Shown: positions 11,589 to 19,395 of the stretch, piece after piece
Layout of the letters: each line of letters opens with the position of its first letter
How positions within the stretch are numbered: position 1 is the first letter of the stretch
DNA from: Pictodentalium vernedei
Taxonomy: Eukaryota > Mollusca > Scaphopoda > Dentaliida > Dentaliidae
NCBI GenBank assembly: GCA_031216915.1
Contig: CM062294.1
Location: 387,305,217-387,369,216 of the forward strand
Reading direction: 5' to 3'
Length of the DNA stretch: 64,000 nucleotides
Made by a program: the position numbers and the translations under genes
The notes under the pieces: generated by a model
Told to the model about the DNA's origin: nothing
The model's input: the letters and a program-made list of their open reading frames with translations, nothing else
Databases searched by the model: none

Positions 11589-11601
11589 ACAGTATAAAAA
11601 T

Positions 11602-12090
11602 ATATAAATTTTTGATGGAAGTATAAATTTGGTCCTCCAGGAACAAATCCGAATATTACAAGAGAAACTTTAATAGAACATAACTGAATCTAGACTATTA
11701 ACTCCTTGCATGCTGCTGACAGATATTCCTGCCCAAGACAGAATTCCCCTTGCCATGGAAATAAGTAAAATGTGGCAAATTTAATCAAATTCCCCCCCCC
11801 CCCCTTCCCTCCATCACAATGTAACAACTTTCGCTGCATCAAACATCACCAATGGGAGGAGTTTCGGCATTGATTGACTTCATGCCATCTTGAGGGGGGA
11901 AAGGAGTAGACTGAGATGCGACGTTTTCTGCTGATTTTCCAGCAATCCAGGTGCATTGCAATCAGTGGCGTAAACATAGAATAATGTTCAAATTACAACT
12001 GTTGTCCATTCCCTGACACTATAGAAAATTCAAACATCAGAGCCTTTCCAATATACAGATGTTAACTTCCAGCTATTAAAGTGTCAAAAG
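11602..12090. other. Right flank of E1 (unit 1 sequence)
   Basis: This corresponds to 16814-17306 in unit 2. It begins ATATAAATTTTTGATGG, directly continuing the sequence broken by E1 at 4465. It is non-coding, with a poly-C tract near 11791-11804 that differs in length from unit 2. No gene is seen. Confidence 0.6.
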
Positions 12091-12553
12091 TAAGTCCTAC
12101 TTTTGGCAAAGAAACTGAAAAATACCAACTCTGCACAATGCATTATTACATGGTTTGCTTTTTATAGTAATACATCATTCCCCTGACGATCCAATGAATA
12201 CACAAAATATTTAAATTTTATAGCAAATTTCCTTTCTTATTATACCTACCACAATTGTTTACTACAGGCTTGCACTGCAGTGGAAGTCCCTAACTTGGAA
12301 AATATACTCTCTATTTTGATCTAAGTCCTACTTTTGGCAAAAAAACTGAAAAATACCATCTCTGCGCAATGCATGATGACATGGTTTGCTTTTTATAGTA
12401 ATACATCATTCCCCTGATGATCCAATGATTACACAAAATATTTAAATTTTATAGTAAATTTCCTTTCTTATTATACCTACCACAATTGTTTACTACAGGC
12501 TTGCACTGCAGTGGAAGTCCCTAACTTGGAAAATATACTCTCTATTTTGATCT
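12091..12553. repeat. Two-copy tandem repeat spanning flank plus Y2 left end
   Basis: About 230 bp is repeated directly (12091-12324 and 12325-12553). Each copy includes host flank (AGTCCTACTTTTGGC ... ACACAAAATATT) followed by the first part of the Y2 left terminal repeat (AAATTTTATAG ... TTTTGATCT). Because flank and element end are duplicated together, this arose after Y2 inserted. In unit 2 the first copy is the target broken by E2 at 17337/24441, and the second copy lies at 24642-24870. Confidence 0.8.
12121..12122. other. Empty target site of E2
   Basis: Unit 1 reads CTGAAAA|ATACCAACTCTG here. The same half-sites flank E2 at 17337 and 24441, again without duplication or loss. The second repeat copy also keeps an uninterrupted version near 12350. 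Confidence 0.9.
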
Positions 12554-12691
12554 TTCCCAAGCAATTTGGTACTAGTGCGCAATCGTGTAACTAATGACTC
12601 ATTCTTTTGAATCTGCCAACATTGGAGTTATGTGATCAGCAGGGAGGAAGGATTCTTACCCGAATAAGAAGATGGGAGGGCCTCCATGTGA

Positions 12692-12776
12692 ACAATTGTG
12701 GTAGGTATAATAAGAAAGGAATTTTACTATAAAATTTTAATTTCTTATCAACCTACCCTACAAATGTTTACTACAG
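12692..12776. repeat. Y2 ICR (unit 1)
   Basis: The first half, ending around 12739, is the reverse complement of the Y2 left tip (CAATTGTGGTAGGTATAATAAG). The second half (ATTTCTTATCAACCTACCC) is the reverse complement of the right tip preserved at 30060-30081. It gives the circle junction of this family and so predicts the Y2 ends. The same structure is at 25010-25097. Confidence 0.82.
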
Positions 12777-13162
12777 GCTGAATAGACAATAGGAGGAGGG
12801 AATCACATAACCAACCCCTACATAAACTGACTGCACTGGAACCGTGGACAGAAAAAGCGTTCCCTAGGCCTATCAAATCATAGCATCACAAACATTAGTA
12901 AAAGACAATGAGAGATGAGGCATATGGCACTGCATGATGCACAGACAGAAAGGACCTTAAACGGCACAGGGCTGGAACTGACCTTGAAGAAGCCTAATGG
13001 CTAAGGTAGACAACAGCCTGAGCAGAAGAAAGAGGGCCCAAAGAAAAAAAGGTCCTCAGACTGCTCCTGCACCTGAGACAGATAGAAGGTGGAGAAAGTA
13101 GAAGCATTTCTCCAGTAGACTGCCTGCATAACATCCGACAACTTGACGGAGTTAGCATAAGC

Positions 13163-14024
13163 TCAGGAGGCAGACAAGGCACGCACCTCGTGGGCAGAAA
13201 TACGATTGGTAATACAATCATCAGTCGCTAGATGAGCATAAGCCGTGCGAATAGCAAGAAAAATATGCTGAGAAATGGATTGAGGAGAGAGCTTCTGTCG
13301 ACCAGGAATAAGAGACAAAAAGAATCGTTTCCTGCCTTTCCCAATGAACTGCGTCCGGTTGAGATAAATGCGAAGAGCAGAAACCGGACAGAGCAAAGGG
13401 CAATTACCCTCTGCAGAAGGAAGAGCCATGATACAGATAGGAGGCGGAGTTGTTTCTGGTATCTGATTCTTGGCCAGAAAGGAGCAATCAGTGGTAAAAG
13501 TAACCCCATTGGCGGAGCTCCGGAAAAAGGCTGGATCAACCGAGAGGACCTGAAGCTCACGAACCCATCTGGCTGAGGCAAAAGACGTCAGAAAAGCCAT
13601 CTTGTTTGTGAGAAAATGCATATCCACCTGGGATAAAGGTTAAAACTGCGCCCCCCCCCTTCCCCCACCCACCCCCTGCAAAGCAGCACCCAAGAAAGAT
13701 TCCATTGTGGGGTAAGCTGCAAAATCCTAGGCCTTTTCAAAGAAAACTGCTGAATAAGCTTGGAGAGGTATGGATTAGTGCCGATACGACGCTTTCCCAC
13801 ATACGAAAAGGTCTCCGAAAGCATGACCTGTACCCTTTTAAGGTAACAGGCTGGAGACCCCGAGAATCAAACAGATATACCAGAAAGTATGCAATCTGTG
13901 TTATCGAAGGATTGGCATAATCAACAGAGTGATCAGCACACCATCGACAGAAGACCTTCCACTTAGCCACATAGGCTAAACCAGTGGACTGCCGCCTTGA
14001 AAAGAAATGCACTCCACAGCTCAT
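13163..14024 (-). pseudogene. Y2 tyrosine recombinase remnant (unit 1)
   Basis: The N-terminal part at 13737-14024 has AKWKVFCRWCADHSVD and LVYLFD, the core-binding region also seen in E2 YR. The catalytic part at 13163-13627 keeps the Arg motif (SARWVRELQVLS) and SAHEVRALSAS (HxxR). The frame then meets TGA where E2 has a Trp codon. Codons for STFSTFYLSQ, with the expected tyrosine, lie downstream but are cut off, and another frameshift at a T-run precedes LGPLSSAQ. A poly-C/G tract near 13651-13675 separates the halves. It is inactive as read. Confidence 0.8.
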
Positions 14025-14025
14025 C

Positions 14026-14739
14026 TCAAAAAACCTCTATGGAGGAGACAGGACCTGACAAAAGATATGCGTGAAGGCACAATGAAGTCGGAGCGATGTG
14101 AAACCTCCTTGGGTGACCTTGGCAAAGAAGGTCACGTTGTAGAGGGAGACGTGCTGGAACCGCCGCCAACAGAGAGCAGAGCTGATTGATCAACACCCGT
14201 TGAGGCGACAGGGAATGATTCAACATCTGCAGGTTCTGAACTTGGCCAGAACCCGAGACAGAATCGGAACCGGCGGGAAGGTGTAGCTGACTAGACCATT
14301 CCAATCGAGTGACAGCAGAGCGTCCATGGCAAAAGCCATAGGATCTGGACACGGGGACACGAAAGTGTCCACCTGATGGTTCCAACAAATCGCAAAGAGA
14401 TTGATGTGGGGACGACCCCAGAGATCGCAAAGCAACACCTGGAATGGATGTAATTGTGGCCCAATGGTCTGCGAACCCTGATATCCTTCCTCTAACATGG
14501 TATGAATCAAAGTAAGGATCTTCATTTCGAACCCCGGCGAGGCACGCAAGAGGAGAAACCACCTCCTCTCCTAGATGAATGATCCTGAGTCCTCCCTCTG
14601 GTCTGCCGATGCTTACCCTTACCACGTGAGTAAGAAGTAGAAGCGGCGACAGGAGGATCAGCCCTTGGCTTCGCAGAGGAAGCAGAACGGCGATTGTTAG
14701 GCTTAGAACGGCCTCAGTCTCCAACAGAAGGCTGATCAA
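14026..14739 (-). pseudogene. Y2 Pol remnant lacking RT and RNase H (unit 1)
   Basis: The start of Pol is present (REEVVSPLACLAG-like, then GFADHWATIT, matching EWASIT in E1). It jumps almost directly to the methyltransferase-like end (HINLFAICWNHQ, CPDPMAFAMDALLS, YTFPPVPIL). The YLDD-bearing RT and the RNase H core, about 1.5 kb in E1/E2, are absent. The junction lies near 14430. Y2 copies would therefore need an enzyme supplied in trans. Confidence 0.78.
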
Positions 14740-15322
14740 GCAGCCTTAGCAGCAGCTGATCTGTGGAATGAAGCAGGACGTCATCCCGGTCCGTCGCCAC
14801 GGAACCATGGAAAAGTCGCAGACCCGCCAAAGAAGCAGATCGAAGAGCAGCGAGCTGCCCCTCAGGAAGGGAACTTGTGTCCGACACAGCATCCCGGCGA
14901 ACTAATTCCAAGTTAGGCGTGTTACAGGCATGCGTGTGTGTAAGATGAGTGTCTTAGAAATCACACGCAAAGGAGCCTGTATGTCGTCAAACCTATCTAG
15001 AGGCAGATAAGCAGCCAAAGCAGAACCGACGTGATCTGAGAGAGAAAGCATGTCCAGCATCTCTCTCGATAAGCCCAACAGGGACTCCAGAGTCGCCATG
15101 GGAATAACGGCTGACTTGGGCTTGGAAAGTCTGAGGGAGGTGGAGTACTGATCCAAGACCGTCAAAAGTCTGGCAGACTGATGAGTTGGCGGAATCGTAG
15201 GAACGATAACGCACTGAAGGCAAAAAGGTGTCAGCTCTGGTGAAGAACGAAGTCTTCATAGCCTTGGAACTCAGCTTAGAGTCCAAGGCTGCAAACACTT
15301 CAACCACTGTACCCACTGGCAC
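14740..15322 (-). pseudogene. Y2 Gag C-terminal half (unit 1)
   Basis: Reading-frame pieces resemble E2 Gag: LELVRRD motif followed by a Leu/Ala-rich helix region (compare NLELVRRDAALATS in E2), and LSLSDHVGSALAAYLPLDRFDDIQAPLR (E2: LSYADHLTKALSLRLQGKEFQDIQSSLR; each shown only for pattern). Frames shift between pieces (14714-14911, 14902-15165, 14993-15322). The upstream part is separated by the SINE at 15410-15757 and resumes at 15766. Confidence 0.65.
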
Positions 15323-15409
15323 GGTCGAAGGTACCCAGAAGCGGGTTGCTCCACAGGCTGGAGGCGCATGACTGATGATCGCGGCCTGGTTGACACCGTC
15401 GGCTGGTCT

Positions 15410-15757
15410 ATTTATTTACTGGTGTTTAAGGTCACATATTTCTGCACAATGGCTAATCATGACCACGACAGTTTTACGGGTGGAGGCAGCCGGAGTACCC
15501 GGAGAGAACCACCGAGCAACGGCGAGCAACTGTCAGCTCCCCAACATACTAACTCCACACAAGCAGGGTTAGCACTGGTTGAAGACAGGTGCACTATCGA
15601 TGTGCAGTATGCCTTAGTACACAGCGTCACCATGCCACCACATGGGCAATGGGTGTGAAGTGTCTTGCCCAAGGACACAACGCGGTTGCCGCAGGTGGGA
15701 TTTGAACCAAGGACCTCTCGGCTTGCAGCCTGCACCTCTACCAACTGAGCCATCTCA
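15410..15757 (-). mobile_element. tRNA-headed SINE inserted in Y2 Gag (unit 1)
   Basis: On the minus strand the head contains TGGCTCAGTTGGTAGAGG (A box) and GGTTCAAATCC (B box), a tRNA-derived Pol III promoter. The body and tail (CCTTGGGCAAGACACTT, TCTCCGGGTACTCCGG, ACACCAGTAAATAAATA) are homologous throughout to the 5S-headed SINE at 3894-4264. An 8-bp direct repeat GCTGGTCT flanks it (15402-15409 and 15758-15765). It interrupts Y2 Gag, so it post-dates Y2 insertion but pre-dates the tandem duplication. Confidence 0.85.
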
Positions 15758-16241
15758 GCTGGTCTGGTGGTTTGAGATCCGGAAGGAACTCAAACACAAA
15801 GTCAAGAGCTGCCCCCGAGTCAGAAGACTGTTGGCCCTCAACGTCAGGTATGTCTGACCCATCCTCTGAGTCGGAAGACACATAGCCCATCATGGGCAAA
15901 CCAGCCGGTGGCTCCCATGGTGTAGGGACACCTGGGAGATCAGAAAGCAGCCTGCTTCCAATCCCAGGAGGCAGTGCCGTGGGGGGGGGGGGGGGGGGAC
16001 ACCTGGAAACCACTAGTAGCCTCGCTGAAGGCAACGGAAAGGCCCTTGGAAAGAACGAGGAGCAAGGAGAGGGCCTCCCTAAGCTCACGGCCCGTGGCAG
16101 CCGGTTCGATCCCAAATATAAATCATTGCAGCCAGTAGTTCATTGTTCAGTGTTTTTCCCATCACCAATGGTTTTAATGGGGGTCCTCATAGGGAGCCCC
16201 TTGAAGAAACCAGCATAATTTTTTTCAACCCAACTGCTTCT

Positions 16242-16612
16242 GCTGGGGGCGAGGTGGCATTGCGGTAACCGGTTCTCATCAGATCACCGAAGTTAAGTAA
16301 CGTCGAGCCCGGTTAGTCCTCGGATGGGTGACTGTCTGCGCAATCGATTTGGACTCCCGCATTGTGTCCTTGGGCAAGGCACTTAACCCGATTGTCCACA
16401 TAGGGGCACGATGATGCTGCACGTCGTTGGTGCGCATGTCTTCAACCAATCTAACCCTGTCTGTTCTGCAGTGCAGAGTTATGATGTTGGGGAACTGGCA
16501 GCTGCTCGTCATTCTCTCCGGGTACTCCGGCTTCCTCCACCCCTAAAACTGTCACAGTCATGATTGGTCATTGTGCATAAGTATGTGACCTTAAACACCA
16601 GTAAATAAATAT
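16242..16612 (+). mobile_element. 5S rRNA-headed SINE (copy in unit 2)
   Basis: Duplicated copy of 3894-4264 with the same head, body, tail and flanking AACTGCTTCT repeats (16232-16241 and 16613-16622). It differs by a few substitutions. It arrived by segmental duplication rather than a new transposition, since its flanks are shared. Confidence 0.85.
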
Positions 16613-16812
16613 AACTGCTTCTACTACTCCTAAGGAAGCTTCATACCAAATACCATAGATTTCACCCATATAGGTCTCAAAATATAGGCAACTGAATTTT
16701 TTTTATTTTTTAGCTCTGGGTCAGGAAACTTTTTTTTTCAGCAGAAATAAAGTACACATCACAAATAGCACAGAATACCAAATTTGGTTCAAATTGGTTG
16801 ATCATTTCTGAA

Positions 16813-16814
16813 AA
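16813..16814. other. Empty target site of E1
   Basis: Unit 2 reads TTTCTGAAA|ATATAAATTTTTG here. The same two half-sites flank E1 at 4465 and 11602. Joining those flanks reproduces this sequence with no added or lost bases, so E1 made no target-site duplication. Confidence 0.9.
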
Positions 16815-17640
16815 TATAAATTTTTGATGGAAGTATAAATTTGGTCCTCCAGGAACAAATCCGAATATTACAAGAGAAATTTTAATAGAACATAACTGAA
16901 TCTAGACTATTAACTCCTTGCATGCTGCTGACAGATATTCCTGCCCAAGACAGAATTCCCCTTGCCATGGAAATAAGTAAAATGTGGCAAATTTAATCAA
17001 ATTCCCCACCCCCCCCCCCCCCCCCTCCATCACAATGTAACAACTTTCACTGCATCAAACATCACCAATGGGAGGAGTTTCGGCATTGATTGACTTCATG
17101 CCATCTTGAGGGGGGAAAGGAGTAGACTGAGATGCGACGTTTTCTGCTGATTTTCCAGCAATCCAGGTGCACTGCAATCAGTGGTGTAAACATAGAATAA
17201 TGTTCAAATTACAACTGTTGTCCATTCCCTGACACTATAGAAAATTCAAACATCAGAGCCTTTCCAATATACAGATGTTAACTTCCAGCTATTAAAGTGT
17301 CAAAAGTAAGTCCTACTTTTGGCCAAAAAACTGAAAAGTTAAAAAATTTATAGTAATTTATATATTTTTTATACTTACCAATGACCCAGACTTAGCTGGT
17401 GCTAACTCTAACAAAACCAGGGCCAAACACAAATTTTGCCCCCCAATCCCCAAAATTTGCATCCAAAACAAAAAGAAATCATGTCCTAAAGGACCTCCAT
17501 ACTACGCCTCTACTGCGCATGCGCAGTGATGCAGACGTCCCGAAATTGGCGCCAATTATCATTCTTACTGGCAGTGCCTGGTCAGAGCTATGTACTCAGC
17601 GGGGAGGTAAGAGTTCCCAACTCCAGGGAGGGCCATCCCC

Positions 17641-17729
17641 GTCTGGGTCATTGGTAAGTATAAAAAATATATAAATTACTATAAATTTTTTAACATTTTT
17701 ATGCTGTACCAATGACCCAGACTTAGCTG
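17641..17729. repeat. E2 internal complementary region (ICR)
   Basis: The part up to 17694 is the exact reverse complement of the E2 left tip, ending ...TTTTTTAAC. From 17695 it is the reverse complement of the right tip (ATTTTTATGCTGTACC, one mismatch). It thus encodes the predicted circle junction ...AAAAAT|GTTAAAA... and independently confirms the ends deduced from the empty sites. Confidence 0.92.
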
Positions 17730-18324
17730 AATAGTAAACAGGCTGGAGGGCCTAGGACATAGAGGAAAATCCAATAAGCTCAACTATATTGTAAAGAGGT
17801 AACCCCTTAAGGAGAAAAGGAGTATTAGGCTTTACATGTATCTTTCTTATTTAATATTAAATTAGAAAGATACACTACCCTTAATAATTGAGCACAATAA
17901 CATTCATGTTCTCTATTAACATCCAGTATAACCCTTATACTAATTATTTTTAAAGCAAGCCAATAAATAAAGTAGTCCAGAGAATTGAGACTCTTTATAG
18001 TCATTTAAAAGTGTCCGAGTATTGTATATTAAAGCCCGTTTGACACTTGACATATACAAATGCTTCACACCGAGCTACACTTTAAAAATAAGACATGAAT
18101 GAATTTTAACATTAATATTACACTTTAAAACCATCCCAGAAGCGACTCAGAAATACTGACTTGGAGGAGGCATTCCCTTGCTTTTCACTATAAAGCAGTT
18201 GACCTAAGGGAACCCCCCCCCCCCCCCTTCCCCTTGCCCTGGGTCAAATAGCCCAGAGCGAAGAGGGCAGCCGGATGGAGTCACTGCCGGAACAGAAAGC
18301 CTGCATAACTATAGTTGCAACTGT
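17730..18324 (-). other. E2 region between YR stop and ICR
   Basis: AT-rich 3' untranslated part of E2, matching 4857-5466 of E1. It contains a run of about 15 C near 18214-18228. No other gene is seen. Confidence 0.6.
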
Positions 18325-19395
18325 TTAGTGGACGACATTCTGAGCAACAGATAACGGACCTAAACAATGCAGGTCTCCAGAAATGGACTCAATATTTCTG
18401 AGATAAAAATTCGTAAATGTGGATGGCTGAGACCAATAAGCAGCCTTCATTAAATCTGTAATAGCAACACTATTAGCATAAGCCCAGGAAGTAGAAAGAG
18501 CTCTTACTTCATGAGCAGAAATCTTAAGCACAGACTGCTGAGAAGAAGATAAATCTTCATAAGCAGTACGGATAGTTAATTGAATCCATCTAGCAATAGA
18601 ATGGACTGAAATGTCCTTTCTATTAGGCATCAAAGACAGAAAGAAACGTTTCCATCCCTTTCTGATAAACTGAGATCTCTGTTTATAGATACGTAATGCT
18701 CTAACAGGACAGAGTAAAGGCCTACGCCCGTCTGAAGACGGAAGAGCCTTAATAACAATAGGTTCCGGATATTTATTAGGAGCCTGATTCTTAGCTAAAA
18801 AACCCACATTAGTAGTGAAGGTGATAGTGTTCCCAACACTACGATAATGAGAATCATCCACCGATAGTGCATGAAGCTCACTGACTCTTCTAGCAGAAGA
18901 GAAAGCTAAGAGAAAAGCTGTCTTATAAGATAAGAATTTGAAATCTACTGTCCCAAGAGGTTCAAATGGCTTTTCCTTCAATTTAAGAAGAACCCAAGCT
19001 AAATTCCACTTAGGAATTAATCTAAGAGTTCTGGGTCTATTTATCGAAAAGTTTCTAACCAACTTAGATAAAGAGACATTAGATCCAATTTGTAAACTAT
19101 CATGAGGTGCATAGGTATCAGACAACATAGATCTATAACCCTTTATAGTAACAGGCTGCAGTTTGATTTCGTCAAACAAGTATACTAGAAAGTTTGCAAT
19201 GTCTGGTATAGAGGGATCGAATATATCTACAGAATGATCCCTACACCAACGACGAAAAACCTTCCACTTAGCCGCATAGTTTAGCGAAGAGGAGGTCCTC
19301 ATACAGTTAGAAATCGCGTCCACTGCTCGTCCTGTAAAGTGCTTGCCATGCAAGAAGGACCGCACAACGGAAAAAAGTGAAGGTTGAGACCTTGC
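18325..19395 (-). CDS. E2 tyrosine recombinase (YR)
   Basis: Lambda-integrase-family recombinase that would insert the circular DNA copy, in place of a DDE integrase. The N-terminal core-binding part has VRSFLHGKHFTGRAVDAIS and AKWKVFRRWCRDHSVD. The catalytic domain keeps R in SSARRVSELHAL (about 18870-18905), HxxR in SAHEVRALSTSW (about 18497-18520) and the nucleophile Y in TNFYLRN (codon at 18403-18405). Its frame is -1 relative to Pol and overlaps Pol's end at the T6 run (19371-19376, coding strand). The frame stays open upstream to 21213, so the true start is uncertain; I report the conserved part. Expression could use a frameshift, a separate start or splicing. Confidence 0.88.
   Translation of the reverse strand, partial: ARSQPSLFSVVRSFLHGKHFTGRAVDAISNCMRTSSSLNYAAKWKVFRRWCRDHSVDIFDPSIPDIANFLVYLFDEIKLQPVTIKGYRSMLSDTYAPHDSLQIGSNVSLSKLVRNFSINRPRTLRLIPKWNLAWVLLKLKEKPFEPLGTVDFKFLSYKTAFLLAFSSARRVSELHALSVDDSHYRSVGNTITFTTNVGFLAKNQAPNKYPEPIVIKALPSSDGRRPLLCPVRALRIYKQRSQFIRKGWKRFFLSLMPNRKDISVHSIARWIQLTIRTAYEDLSSSQQSVLKISAHEVRALSTSWAYANSVAITDLMKAAYWSQPSTFTNFYLRNIESISGDLHCLGPLSVAQNVVH

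Larger units (their letters stand above)
4466..11601 (-). mobile_element. DIRS retrotransposon E1, full length, mutated
   Basis: The ends are GTTAAAAAATTT (left) and TATAAAAAT (right). They are fixed by comparison with the empty paralogous site at 16813/16814 and by the ICR. Coding orientation is minus. The order is right ITR (11400-11588), leader, Gag, Pol (RT, RNase H, methyltransferase-like), YR, ICR (4770-4856) and left ITR (4505-4693). No target-site duplication exists. Compared with E2 it has a 1-nt loss in Gag near 9962-9966, one extra A at 6512-6518 that fuses the Pol and YR frames, one extra A at 5937-5943, and a TGA in place of TGG in YR at 5573-5575. It is therefore unlikely to supply its own recombinase. 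Confidence 0.93.
3763..16110. repeat. Tandem duplication, unit 1 (contains E1)
   Basis: The sequence from 3763 to 16110 recurs head-to-tail at 16111-28425. Removing the DIRS element unique to each unit (E1 here, E2 there) leaves 5212 bp in both. The unit starts with CCCAAATATAAATCATTG and ends inside the second DIRS family (Y2) at CCGGTTCGAT. Unit order is a decayed repeat module, 5S-headed SINE, decayed module, Y2 left-end repeats, and a Y2 body interrupted by a tRNA-headed SINE. Scattered substitutions and differing poly-C/G tracts separate the two copies. Confidence 0.9.
12441..16110 (-). mobile_element. DIRS element Y2, unit 1 copy, truncated at duplication joint
   Basis: This is a second DIRS family with the same plan as E1/E2 but clearly diverged proteins and termini. 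The left end is near 12441 (TTTAAATTTTATAG) and the ICR is at 12692-12776. YR remnants follow (13163-14024), then a Pol lacking RT and RNase H (14026-14739), Gag (14740-16110) and a tRNA-headed SINE inserted into Gag (15410-15757). The 5' (right) end is missing because the duplication unit ends at 16110. It is non-autonomous and broken. Confidence 0.85.

Noticed and set aside
15700..15757. A functional tRNA gene on the minus strand
   Set aside because: A and B box motifs are present, but the sequence continues into a SINE body and tail, is flanked by an 8-bp duplication, and recurs in unit 2.
17641..17729. Att-like site or promoter instead of an ICR
   Set aside because: The whole segment is explained as the reverse complement of both element tips joined together, in four related elements and a second family.
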